Shown piece after piece: positions 7,683 through 17,272 of a stretch of 64,000 nt of DNA (position 1 is the stretch's first letter; every line of letters begins with the position of its first letter). The stretch comes from Flavobacterium nackdongense (GTDB lineage Bacteria > Bacteroidota > Bacteroidia > Flavobacteriales > Flavobacteriaceae): contig NZ_CP037933.1 in the NCBI RefSeq assembly GCF_004355225.1, forward strand, positions 2,852,001 to 2,916,000. Direction: 5' to 3'. The notes below the pieces were generated by a model. The model searched no databases and had not been told where the DNA came from. It worked only from the letters and a program-made list of their open reading frames with translations. The position numbers and the translations under genes are program-made.

Positions 7683-10600
7683 CTATTTTACAAAAAGGAG
7701 TTTGGCACGGTCATTTACCTTTAAAACATAAATTCCTGAAGTAATTGCTTGAGGTAGTTTTAGCAAAGTAATAGCCGTTGATTCATTAAATATTTTTTCG
7801 GTTAGTGAAAATGATTTTCCGCTTAAATCAAACAGAAGGAATTCATCCGAAGCCTTTGTATTTGAAACATTCACTTCTTTGTGGATTGCTGGATTCGGAT
7901 AAATTGTAATTTCATTTGATGAATTTATAACAGCATTTGAACTAAAGTAGGGCATCGCAAAATTATACGCATCGATTCCTATTTTTTCGCCCAATAATCT
8001 GCCTGGTAAATCATCGGCAGGTGGATGGATTCCTCCCCAAATACGGGATAAACTGGTCTGGTCAGAGGCATCTCTATACGTAGCCCATTGCAAGGTCACA
8101 TCGACCGAAGGTCCTTTTTCGAAAACCAAGAAATCATTTTTTGGCGCTTTAAATTCTCCCATACCGCCCGGGAAAAAGGCATCGCCAGTCAATAATGTCA
8201 GGACTTCTGCCGCAGCACGAGAAAAAGTAGAATGTCCTGAAATATATCCTGCAAAGGGCGGAGTAACGAAAGAAGGGCGTTGATAAGGCCACCAATTTTC
8301 GGCTAATATCCAGCCCACACCAGCCATATCGGTGGTGGCATTTTTAATGTAATCGTGTCCACGCCAAGCGTATACTTTTATCTTTCCAATATGTTCATTT
8401 TTCGCGCCGCTCAAGGCATCACCTGCTTTTACAATTTCAACAAATCCGGGCGCTAATGGGATTCCGCCAATATGATAATTGGGTAATGTTGCATCGGTAC
8501 TTTGACCAAGTTCAGCCATATATCGAATGGCAGAAATGGGTCTTACGTAATCATGCCATCCTTTGATTGACCAAACGGTTATGGCCACGTCGTGCAAAGC
8601 ACCAGCCAGAACAAAATAGGATTTCACATCCCATTCTAAGGGGGTTAATTCACTTCCTTTTCCGTTCCATTTTTTGGTAAACAACGGATGATCGTGAACA
8701 TAATTCAAAATAGTAAACCAATGTCCAGGCGGTGTTTCAGAGTTTGGACCATCTGCCCAAAACTCGGCTAGAACTCTGGTATAATCCCCTCTTGGCACTA
8801 TTTGCGATTCGTAAGGTTTGCCTGTCGCTGGGTTTAGCGTATGACCTTTACTAGTATCGCCGCCCTCGAAAACCTTATAAAATTTCGAATAATCTGAAAA
8901 ATCTTTTGGTATCAATTTCAAATCGGTGTTCCCTTGATTTTTGGGCGAAATATCCAACATGACGCCGTCATTTGGGTCTAAATGAGAACTCCAATAAGAC
9001 ACTAATGAAAAGTTCCATTTGTATTGATCACTTGAAGCTGTTTTTGAAGATAGGCTTAATTGCGGCGGAGACGGTAGATTGTGATACACTTCAAATTTAT
9101 TGCTATCTCTTACTAAAATAGATTTAACGTCATCCGTTAATGCAAAAGGAAACACTCGACCCCATTCCGGGCTTAAGAATTCAGGTGTCGAACCGGGAAT
9201 AATATTGCCACTTTGATCGATAAAAGTATCAAAGGACAAAGGTTGCCAACGATTGGGGTCCACCATTCCTGTTTTGCCTCCTGTAACTCTAACATTTAAG
9301 GAAGGGTTTATGGGTTTATAAAAGGTGTTGACGTATTTATTTGCTTCATTTGACCCATCAGCTAGGCCATAATCGATCAGGGTTTGACCAATGTAATTGC
9401 CAAGAGCAGCAGCATCTCCTGATTCATAATTTGTAGCTGTAAAGTTCATGTCGTACCCCAATTGGCTCATGATCAAATTAAATCTTTCCAAACTTTTTGC
9501 ACTTCCGGGCGAATTTTTAAAACGATGCGTCAACAATCGATAGGCGGCATAACTCATGGCCTTTTCGCTGGAAGGTTTTGCGTCTTCCAAAGGCTTGAAA
9601 TCTTTTAATTCACTTACAAAATTATGGAGAGTATTGCCTATTAAATACGGTTTGGCATTGGGATCATAAATTGCCCAACTATCATACAATGCCACCGCTG
9701 TATGGAACAAATTCCGGGCATGAACTGTAGGTCTTGCAAAATCTTTTCGGATGGCTTCTAAAAGGGCTTCATTCCAAATTCTGGCAACAGAAATGTTTTT
9801 AGAAACCTTATTTAATTGAAGTTGAACCTTTAATTCGGAAAGCGTGCTATTGCAACTGCCATTCGATACAAGGGCGGTAATTTTTCCAGCCGATTCTAAT
9901 CCCCATTTTATTTTTATCGATGAAGTTCCTTTGCCTTCTATTATTTCACCGCCTTCGACTGTCCAACTAATTTGGTGATTCAATGGTAGCGTATAAGTAT
10001 AATTGTCTTCATTATTATACCCGGAGGTGGTTGGTCCGACAATGGAAGTAGCAGTTAAATAAACACAACTCCCATCGTCTTTTGTTGCCATTGGATTATA
10101 AGTACAAGATTTTGGATCCGTGCAACCAAAAATGTAATTTACAGGTTGAACATCGACCTTTTTAAATCCTGAAGCTTCAGTGAACTTAATGAAAGTATTG
10201 GTTTCGAAATTTTGGTATTTTTCTACTAATCCGGAGGGCCATTTAATGGTAACCTCGTTGATTTTCGTAGCTTTTCCCAAACCAAAATGAGCAGGTTTTA
10301 GACTTTGAGACAAAAAGCCTAATCCTGTATAATACCTGTGAAAACTGCCAACATCGGTCGATACCGTGATGGTTGTTCCAATGGCATCTCGATTGGATTT
10401 TGTTCCTTGCAAGGCAATTTTAAACCATTTTGCTGTATTGGTTTGATTGGTTTTAATGGTGGGATTAGTATAAAAATAAGAGGCTCTGTCATTGTTGGAG
10501 ACATAAACATCGAGGTCGCCATCGTTGTCAAAGTCAAAGGCACAGGCGCTGGTTCCGATGGTGCTATCTCCCAAACCAACTTCGTCAGAAGCGTCGATAA

Positions 10601-11711
10601 AACTATCTTTTCCTTCGTTGAACAAGTTTTTGAAATACCTATTTTTTTGAGGCCCAGTCAGACTAAAACCATTGACAATAAATAAATCTTCATCTCCATC
10701 AAGGTCGAAATCGGCAAATATATTATCCCAAGACCAGCCGGTATTGAACATATTTTTTTCGATAGCAATATTGCTGAAGGTGTTGCTACCATTGTTTTTT
10801 AGGAAAACATTATTATTGATATTGCTGATAAAAAAGTCGAAATTACCGTCATTATTATAGTCCCCAATTCCGATGCCCATATCGGTACCAGAATTATCAA
10901 GGCCGTATTTTTTAGCGTCTTCCACACTGCTGTTGCCATCAATATTGAGGTATAAATCGTTCGGAACCTTATTGTCATTGGTGACATACAAATCCATCCA
11001 TCCATCTGCATTTACATCAAATGGGAAACCCATATAGGTTCTTTTGTTTTTAACCGTGCCGTTGACCTTGTTGGTGGCATTGCTAAAAGTTCCATTTCCG
11101 TTATTGATATAAAAAGTGTTGTAATCGCATTGTTCCCAATTTCCGATGTAAATATCCAGAAATCCGTCTTTATTGAAATCGAACCAAGTGGCAGCAGTAT
11201 TCCAGCAATTGTTGGTTTTTACCAATCCGGCTTGAATGGTTTTGTCCGTAAAAGTACCATTGCCATTGTTGCGAAATAGTTGTACTTTATAAAGATGCGT
11301 AAAAAACAAATCTGGAAAGCCGTCATTGTCATAATCACCCCACGACACCGCATATTTCACCCCATCTAATGCGGGATTTGGCCCTGTAGGATCTTCATTT
11401 GGAAATAAATTGGCGAGACCAGCGGCATTGGTTACATCAGTGAAAGCGCCGTTATTGTCATTTCGAAACAATCGGCTGTGTGTTTTTTCGTCTTTGGAAT
11501 CGTCTTTATTTTTGGCAACAATAAAAAGGTCTAAATCACCATCTCCGTCATAATCGGCAACAGCTGTTCCATTATTTTCTTTCATTATCCCTAGTCCGGC
11601 GGCAGTTTCTATGCGTTCAAATTTTTGAGCAAAAACTGTAAATCCAGTAGTAAATAGGAAAAAAAATAATAGGATGAAGACTGTGTTTTTATTGTTTTTT
11701 GGCATACGCAT
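7683..11711 (-). CDS. Secreted VCBS/FG-GAP + ASPIC/UnbV + vanadium haloperoxidase-like + T9SS fusion
   Basis: This 1342-residue exported protein has several parts. After a signal peptide come seven Asp-rich calcium-binding VCBS/FG-GAP repeats (DYDGDGDLDLF, DFDNDGDLDVY and similar, about 45-430). An ASPIC/UnbV domain follows (about 440-515, WPSGLVEKYQNF), then a GCTDP...DDGSC calcium motif (about 540) and a PKD-like domain (570-640). The long C-terminal part is a PAP2/vanadium-dependent haloperoxidase-type domain with all three vanadate/phosphate motifs: K-x6-RP (from K1050), SGHS (H1160) and SR-x5-H-x3-D (H1229). A T9SS type A domain ends the protein. The substrate could be a halide (oxidation) or a phosphate ester; sequence alone does not decide. 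It sits between the GH5 and symporter genes, an odd partner for a glucan locus. ATG at 11705 is an alternative start. Confidence 0.85.
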   Translation of the reverse strand: MRMPKNNKNTVFILLFFFLFTTGFTVFAQKFERIETAAGLGIMKENNGTAVADYDGDGDLDLFIVAKNKDDSKDEKTHSRLFRNDNNGAFTDVTNAAGLANLFPNEDPTGPNPALDGVKYAVSWGDYDNDGFPDLFFTHLYKVQLFRNNGNGTFTDKTIQAGLVKTNNCWNTAATWFDFNKDGFLDIYIGNWEQCDYNTFYINNGNGTFSNATNKVNGTVKNKRTYMGFPFDVNADGWMDLYVTNDNKVPNDLYLNIDGNSSVEDAKKYGLDNSGTDMGIGIGDYNNDGNFDFFISNINNNVFLKNNGSNTFSNIAIEKNMFNTGWSWDNIFADFDLDGDEDLFIVNGFSLTGPQKNRYFKNLFNEGKDSFIDASDEVGLGDSTIGTSACAFDFDNDGDLDVYVSNNDRASYFYTNPTIKTNQTNTAKWFKIALQGTKSNRDAIGTTITVSTDVGSFHRYYTGLGFLSQSLKPAHFGLGKATKINEVTIKWPSGLVEKYQNFETNTFIKFTEASGFKKVDVQPVNYIFGCTDPKSCTYNPMATKDDGSCVYLTATSIVGPTTSGYNNEDNYTYTLPLNHQISWTVEGGEIIEGKGTSSIKIKWGLESAGKITALVSNGSCNSTLSELKVQLQLNKVSKNISVARIWNEALLEAIRKDFARPTVHARNLFHTAVALYDSWAIYDPNAKPYLIGNTLHNFVSELKDFKPLEDAKPSSEKAMSYAAYRLLTHRFKNSPGSAKSLERFNLIMSQLGYDMNFTATNYESGDAAALGNYIGQTLIDYGLADGSNEANKYVNTFYKPINPSLNVRVTGGKTGMVDPNRWQPLSFDTFIDQSGNIIPGSTPEFLSPEWGRVFPFALTDDVKSILVRDSNKFEVYHNLPSPPQLSLSSKTASSDQYKWNFSLVSYWSSHLDPNDGVMLDISPKNQGNTDLKLIPKDFSDYSKFYKVFEGGDTSKGHTLNPATGKPYESQIVPRGDYTRVLAEFWADGPNSETPPGHWFTILNYVHDHPLFTKKWNGKGSELTPLEWDVKSYFVLAGALHDVAITVWSIKGWHDYVRPISAIRYMAELGQSTDATLPNYHIGGIPLAPGFVEIVKAGDALSGAKNEHIGKIKVYAWRGHDYIKNATTDMAGVGWILAENWWPYQRPSFVTPPFAGYISGHSTFSRAAAEVLTLLTGDAFFPGGMGEFKAPKNDFLVFEKGPSVDVTLQWATYRDASDQTSLSRIWGGIHPPADDLPGRLLGEKIGIDAYNFAMPYFSSNAVINSSNEITIYPNPAIHKEVNVSNTKASDEFLLFDLSGKSFSLTEKIFNESTAITLLKLPQAITSGIYVLKVNDRAKLLFVK

Positions 11712-11767
11712 TTTTGTTGTAATTTAATTTATGGCTAAGTTCTAAAAAAAAGGAAAATAGGAGCCAA

Positions 11768-13501
11768 TTAGTTAGATTTTTTAAATTCTAGATAGTTAAG
11801 ATTGAAATTTCCTCGTTCAAAATGTACTCGAATTTTACTGCTGCCTTTTTTCAGAATGACATTTTTCAAAAAAACGGTTTTCCAAATTGTTTCTCCACCC
11901 GAAACTGGCAGTGCTATTGTTTCTGAAATTTTCTTTTCGTCTTGTTCTAAATATAATTTCCCACCTGCTTTTTCATTTGAATATCGTATAGCTACTTCAA
12001 AAATAGTTTCATTTTTTACTTCAACGGTAAACTGCAACCATTCGCCATCTTCAATGTAAGAAACTTGGTAACCATTTGTTATTTGATCGGAACATTTTAC
12101 AATATCAACGCCATCGTTTCGCATTTGGTTTCCTTTATTCCAAGGGGTGAATTTTGTTCCTTCATAATTGGCCACCTCTTTGTCTGAATAAGCAAAACCA
12201 TTTGTGCCTAAATCATATTCTGTTGCGAATATTGTTCCCGGTATTTTGTGATTTTTATAGGGTTTGGTATCGTTGGTTTGTACTTGGCGGAACATGGCAT
12301 CAATGACATCGGGTTTGACCGTTAGGTTCTCCATTTTATAATTATCGGCAATTTGCATCAATGCTTTTTTGGCAAATTCTTCTGTAGGTTTCGTTCCTCC
12401 ATTTTTCCAATAGGTGAGAATTTCCTCGTATTCTGGAGTTTTTGTAACAGAAGTAACTCCGGCTATATTTTCAATTTTTTTCATTGGCCAAAAAGCCCAA
12501 CCAATATTATTTTTTTCGACTAATGAAATCGCTTCTTTAAACCAAACGTTTGAATTCTCGCCACTTTCTCCCATCCAAAGGGGGACATTATGCTTTGTTC
12601 TATAATCTAGCATGGTTTGAATTGAGGCTTGATTATTTCCGTTCCAATATTTGTGAAAACTCAAAGCCATGTTTTCATCCCACAAAGGGAACATGCCGTT
12701 GTAATTGTTTCCCCAACAATTTCCTTCTATAAAAATTAAATGATTGGAATCGACTTCACGAATGGCTTTCGTAATGCTGGTGAGCAAGGCTTTTAGTGGC
12801 ACGTTCGAAGTTTCGTCACAACCATTTAAATTTGCCCCCGTAAAGTTCCAATTGGGTTCGTTGATAATGTCGTAGCCACCAATCCAAGGGTTGTTTTTAT
12901 AGCGTTGCGCTAATTTTTTCCAAAGCGCTATCATTTTATCCTGATTCGCAGCACTTTCCCAAAGCGAGGGTTTTGAAGGGTCGTAATCTGAAATATTGGC
13001 GTCATGGCCTTGTCCTCCCGGAGCTCCATGTAAATCTAAAATCAAGTACATTTTATTGGCAGCACACCAGTTTAACAAATTATCGGTCATGGTAAAACCT
13101 TCTTCTAACCAAGTTATTTGACCGTCTTTTTCGTTTTCAATCGCAGGAGTATATAAATTGTAGTGCATTGGCAAGCGAATGGAGTTGAATCCCCAAGCCG
13201 CCAAAGAATCGATGTCCCTTTTTGTAATTCCGTTTGCTTTATAGGCTTTATAAAATTCTTCCGTATTGGCAGCACCAATCAAATCGGTTATTTTTTGTTT
13301 GATTTTATATTGTGGCCCTGCAAAAGCGCCGCTTTGAATCATATATCCTTCTTGTATCATCCAACCGCCTAATCCTAAACCGCGTAAAACGACATTTTTA
13401 TCGTTTCCATCCACAATATTTTGTCCGTTTCTATGCAAAAAACCTTGGCCAAAAGAAGCCAAAGCAAAGCACATAAAAAAGGGCAGAATTATTTTTTTCA
13501 T
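11768..13501 (-). CDS. GH5 family glucanase with C-terminal CBM6-like module
   Basis: This secreted glycoside hydrolase has 577 residues and a signal peptide (1 to about 19, ASFGQ). The GH5 domain begins at VVLRGLGLGGWMIQEGY. The acid/base Glu is E215 in DIINEPNW and the nucleophile is E312 in LWMGESGE, the two conserved glutamates of the family. The last 145 residues (from about TIFATEYDLGTNG to FNLNYLEFKKSN) are a beta-sandwich of the CBM6 type. The GLGGW start resembles exo-beta-1,3-glucanase-like GH5 subfamilies, which suits the neighbouring GH16, GH30 and GH3 genes. The gene lies 56 bases before the haloperoxidase fusion on the same strand. Confidence 0.87.
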   Translation of the reverse strand: MKKIILPFFMCFALASFGQGFLHRNGQNIVDGNDKNVVLRGLGLGGWMIQEGYMIQSGAFAGPQYKIKQKITDLIGAANTEEFYKAYKANGITKRDIDSLAAWGFNSIRLPMHYNLYTPAIENEKDGQITWLEEGFTMTDNLLNWCAANKMYLILDLHGAPGGQGHDANISDYDPSKPSLWESAANQDKMIALWKKLAQRYKNNPWIGGYDIINEPNWNFTGANLNGCDETSNVPLKALLTSITKAIREVDSNHLIFIEGNCWGNNYNGMFPLWDENMALSFHKYWNGNNQASIQTMLDYRTKHNVPLWMGESGENSNVWFKEAISLVEKNNIGWAFWPMKKIENIAGVTSVTKTPEYEEILTYWKNGGTKPTEEFAKKALMQIADNYKMENLTVKPDVIDAMFRQVQTNDTKPYKNHKIPGTIFATEYDLGTNGFAYSDKEVANYEGTKFTPWNKGNQMRNDGVDIVKCSDQITNGYQVSYIEDGEWLQFTVEVKNETIFEVAIRYSNEKAGGKLYLEQDEKKISETIALPVSGGETIWKTVFLKNVILKKGSSKIRVHFERGNFNLNYLEFKKSN

Positions 13502-13581
13502 TTCAATTATTTGTAAAATAGAAGTTGTAAAAAGCGAATTTTATGTAGTACAACTTTATTTCTAACTGGATTTTTATATCA

Positions 13582-15039
13582 TTAATACACTAATGTCTGA
13601 ATAGCGTGTGGCAAAATAGTAACCTCGGTCGCATTTGTTCCGATGCACAAATTATAAGTCACTTTTTTGTTGGTTTGATTCATCACCACCGTAATCACCT
13701 TGCCATCTTGGTTCAAGAAGGAAGTCGTTATGAGTTGACTGCGGCTAGATACGCTACTAATTCTTTGGGCTTCTTTACCAATAAATTTAGAAAAATGGCC
13801 AATAAAATAATAGGATGGCGTGTAGATTAATTCGCCAGTTTTGGTGTCAGCGTGAATAGGAGCGAAGCAAAAATTGCCTACATGATTGGGGCCACCTTTT
13901 TCATCCAAAAGGATGTTCCAATCGGTCCAACCTACGGTTCCATTATTGAAATCGTGAATCATAGATTTGCCATAACGCTCGCCGTTTTTCCAAAGTTGGT
14001 ATTTATTGGCATCGAATTTTTCGTTGCAACCTTCGGTAAAAAGTAAATTTTTGTTGGGATACATTTCATTAACGGCACCAACATTTTCAAACATTGGCTC
14101 GCCGCCACTCCAGGATTCATACCAGTGAAAACCTATTCCCCAAACATATTTATTGGCTTGAGGATCGTCGAGAATAGTACTCGCTCTTTGCGTCATCAAG
14201 TCCCGATTGTGATCCCAAACGGTGATTTTTTTGTCACCAAGTCCAGCTTTAGATAGGGTGGGTCCAAGGTAATTTTTTAGAAAATCACGTTCTTCTTCGG
14301 CGGTGTAAATACAGGATTCCCAAGTTTGGACTGCCATCGGCTCGTTTTGAACCGTCAATCCCCACACAGGGATTCCTTCTTTTTGATAAGCGTTGATGAA
14401 TTTCACATAATAATTGGCCCAAGACTGATAGAATTCTGGCAATAATTTTCCGCCTTTCAGCATATTTTTAGTGTCTTTCATAAAGGCTGGCGGACTCCAA
14501 GGACTGGCAAACAAAGTTAGTTTTCCTCCCGCCGTTTCTGTAGCTTTTTTGATTAAGGGGATTTTAAATTTTTGGTCATGTTTTATTGAAAAGGTCTTTA
14601 AATCGGCATCTCCTTCATTGACGTACGTGTACATATCGCTGCTAAAATCGCAACTGTGAATGTTGGTTCGAATGAGTGAATACCCAATTCCTTTGTCTTT
14701 GCTGAAATAGGCATTCAAAAATTCTTGTTGATTTTCTTGGGACAATTTCGCAAAAACTTCAGCACTTGCATCGGTTATGGCGCCACCAATTCCTAGAAAA
14801 GTCTGAAAGGTTTTGTTGGGATCTACGAATATACAAGTCTGAGTTTCGACAGGCTGTTTTAAGACTGAAAATTTCAAATTATCAGTATTTGTAATTCTGA
14901 GATTCGTGCTGTCTGCCGATGTATAGACCATAACGCTTTTGCCATTTACTGTAAAAGGTTTGGATTGCATTTTGCTTTTTTGCTGTGAAAACGCACTAAA
15001 TGTAACTAGTAAAATCAGTGCTGAAATTGTTGCTTTCAT
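13582..15039 (-). CDS. GH30 family beta-glucanase/glucosylceramidase-like hydrolase
   Basis: The product has 485 residues and a signal peptide (1 to about 19, FSAFSQ). Family GH30 is shown by FLGIGGAITDASAEVF at 81-96, FASPWSPPAFMK, the acid/base E233 in VQNEPMAV and the nucleophile E336 in LFTEGC. Length and architecture (TIM barrel plus side beta-sandwich) are normal for the family. Several Bacteroidota GH30 enzymes in laminarin loci cut beta-1,6-glucosyl branches, so endo- or exo-beta-1,6-glucanase is the most likely activity; this is inferred from context. Only 3 bases separate it from the upstream GH3 gene, so the two are cotranscribed. Confidence 0.88.
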   Translation of the reverse strand: MKATISALILLVTFSAFSQQKSKMQSKPFTVNGKSVMVYTSADSTNLRITNTDNLKFSVLKQPVETQTCIFVDPNKTFQTFLGIGGAITDASAEVFAKLSQENQQEFLNAYFSKDKGIGYSLIRTNIHSCDFSSDMYTYVNEGDADLKTFSIKHDQKFKIPLIKKATETAGGKLTLFASPWSPPAFMKDTKNMLKGGKLLPEFYQSWANYYVKFINAYQKEGIPVWGLTVQNEPMAVQTWESCIYTAEEERDFLKNYLGPTLSKAGLGDKKITVWDHNRDLMTQRASTILDDPQANKYVWGIGFHWYESWSGGEPMFENVGAVNEMYPNKNLLFTEGCNEKFDANKYQLWKNGERYGKSMIHDFNNGTVGWTDWNILLDEKGGPNHVGNFCFAPIHADTKTGELIYTPSYYFIGHFSKFIGKEAQRISSVSSRSQLITTSFLNQDGKVITVVMNQTNKKVTYNLCIGTNATEVTILPHAIQTLVY

Positions 15040-15042
15040 AAT

Positions 15043-17253
15043 TTATTGGATGCTTATTTTTATTTTTTTCGAAATATTGGAAGATGAATTTCCGATATAA
15101 ATCATATAATCTCCTTTTTCTAGATTCCAATTGGAAATCGTTTCATCATAAAAACTCAAGCTATTCGTGTCAATCGAAATTTTGAAAGTACCGTTTTCTC
15201 CTTTTTTAACTGGCACTTTCTGAAAACTTTTCAACTCTTTTTCGGCTCTACTTACTTTCGAATTCAGTTTTCCGATGTACACTTGAACTACTTCGGCACC
15301 GTCAAGATTTCCTTTGTTTGAAACCGTTCCGGAGATTGTTATCGCTTCGTCTTTGGAATACACTTTCTTATCGGAATCTAATTTTGAAAGTTCAAATGTG
15401 GTGTAGGACATCCCTTCGCCAAAAGCAAATAACGGTTTGATTTTTTTGGTGTCGTGCCAGCGATACCCTACCAAAATATCTTCTTTGTAATATTGGGTGA
15501 CTTTATCACCTGGATAACTCAATTCTCCAAAAGAATGAGCTGCATTATCGCTTAATTTTTTAGGAAATGAAAAAGGTAGTTTTCCTGATGGATTGACGTC
15601 ACCACTTATTACATCGGCTATAGCGTTGCCGGCTTCACTGCCTAAATACCAAGTTTGCATGACTGCTTTTACATTGGTTATCCAAGGCATTTCGACCGCA
15701 TTTCCACTGACAAGGACCACTCCAATGTTGGAATTTACTTTCAAAAGTTCAGTCAAAAGCTCATCTTGTCCAAAAGGTAATTGATATTCTTTTCGATCCA
15801 CTCCTTCGCAATCTTGCAGGTGATTTTTATTTAAGCCACCAAAAAACAAAACCAAATCTGCTTTTGATGCGGCTTCGATAGCTTCCTTTTTCAGTTGATT
15901 AGCGTCTAATTTTGATGGAATAACTCTGTCATAAGCCGATGGTCCTGAGGCGTATCCCATTGCGTGGATTAGGGTGGCGTTTTGGTATCTTTCTTTCAAA
16001 CCTTCAAGAGGAGAAATTTCGTGAAGCGCTTTCAACTCTGAGGAACCGCCGCCAATGGTCATTGATTTTGTTGCATTTTCACCAATCACCGCGATGGTCA
16101 TTTTTTTATTTGGATTAATGGGGAAAAATGAGGCTTCATTTTTTAATAACACAATTCCTTCTCCAGCAATTTTTCGGGCTACATCAAGGTGTTCTTGATT
16201 GTTAATTCTGCCTAACGGACGATTCGGGTTCATATTGGTTCGAAACATCAAAAGCAAAATCCGTCTCACTTTATCATTCAAAACTTCTTCTTTGATTTCG
16301 CCACTTTTGAGCATTTTTAGAAAAGGATTGGCCAAATAATACGAATCATAAGCATTTTTGGTTGAGGTCGTTAAACCGTCTGTTCCTGTTCCCATTTCGA
16401 TATCCAATCCATTCAAGGCGGCTTGTTTGGTGTCGTGAGCGGAACCCCAATCTGAAATCACAACCCCGTCAAATGCCCAATCTTTTTTTAAGATGCTGTT
16501 CATAAGGATTTGATTGTGCGTGGTGTGCTGTCCTCTAAATTGATTGTAGGCTCCCATCAAAGACCAGACTTTCCCCTCTTCGACTGCGGCTTTGAAGGCG
16601 GGTAAATAGATTTCGTGCAAAGCCCTATCACTTACTTCAACATTGATGTGTCCTCGCCATAATTCTTGATTGTTCAGCGCATAATGTTTTACGCAAGCGG
16701 CGACGCCATTTTGTTGCACTCCTTGAATATAGGGAACCACCATTTTGGACGCCAAAAAGGGATCTTCGCCCATATATTCAAAATTTCTTCCGTTTAATGG
16801 TGTTCGGTACATATTTACTCCAGGACCCAATAAAACATCTTTTTTTCTGTAACGCGCTTCTTCTCCAATACTTATACCGTAATCTTTGGCTAATTTTGGA
16901 TTAAAGGTCGATGCTAGGCAGGTTAGGGCAGGAAATGCTGTTATCGAATCGTTGGTCCATTTGGCATAACCCCAATCGTCCCAGTTGATTTCGCCACGAA
17001 CGCCGTGAGGACCATCAGACATCCATAGTTCAGGAATACCTAGTTTTTCGAGTCCAGGCGAACTAAATTTTGATTGGGCGTGACACATAGCCACTTTTTC
17101 CTCTAAAGTCAAGGTAGCCATAATTTTTTCTATTTTAGCTTCAATAGCGACTGAACTATTTTTTTCTTGGGCTTTAGCGCTTATAACTAGCATCATGGTA
17201 CAAATAAAGATAAATGGTGTTTTTTTAAACAGGGGCTTCAACATATATTTCAT
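15043..17253 (-). CDS. GH3 family beta-glucosidase
   Basis: The product has 736 residues. An N-terminal signal sequence (KKTPFIFICTMMLVISAKAQ) leads into a GH3 catalytic barrel (MSDGPHGVRGE; GVNMYRTPLNGRNFEYMGEDP). The nucleophile is D268 in GVVISDWGSAHD. A second alpha/beta domain (IGENATKSMTIGGGSS onward) and a C-terminal fibronectin III-like domain follow (TFELSKL ... GDYMIYIGNSSS), the usual three-domain layout. It should act in the periplasm, releasing glucose from oligosaccharides produced by the GH16, GH30 and GH5 enzymes. The start could also be the ATG at 17244. The gene is 19 bases behind the phosphatase-fold gene. Confidence 0.9.
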   Translation of the reverse strand: MKYMLKPLFKKTPFIFICTMMLVISAKAQEKNSSVAIEAKIEKIMATLTLEEKVAMCHAQSKFSSPGLEKLGIPELWMSDGPHGVRGEINWDDWGYAKWTNDSITAFPALTCLASTFNPKLAKDYGISIGEEARYRKKDVLLGPGVNMYRTPLNGRNFEYMGEDPFLASKMVVPYIQGVQQNGVAACVKHYALNNQELWRGHINVEVSDRALHEIYLPAFKAAVEEGKVWSLMGAYNQFRGQHTTHNQILMNSILKKDWAFDGVVISDWGSAHDTKQAALNGLDIEMGTGTDGLTTSTKNAYDSYYLANPFLKMLKSGEIKEEVLNDKVRRILLLMFRTNMNPNRPLGRINNQEHLDVARKIAGEGIVLLKNEASFFPINPNKKMTIAVIGENATKSMTIGGGSSELKALHEISPLEGLKERYQNATLIHAMGYASGPSAYDRVIPSKLDANQLKKEAIEAASKADLVLFFGGLNKNHLQDCEGVDRKEYQLPFGQDELLTELLKVNSNIGVVLVSGNAVEMPWITNVKAVMQTWYLGSEAGNAIADVISGDVNPSGKLPFSFPKKLSDNAAHSFGELSYPGDKVTQYYKEDILVGYRWHDTKKIKPLFAFGEGMSYTTFELSKLDSDKKVYSKDEAITISGTVSNKGNLDGAEVVQVYIGKLNSKVSRAEKELKSFQKVPVKKGENGTFKISIDTNSLSFYDETISNWNLEKGDYMIYIGNSSSNISKKIKISIQ

Positions 17254-17272
17254 TTTTAAAGTTTGGTTTGCC

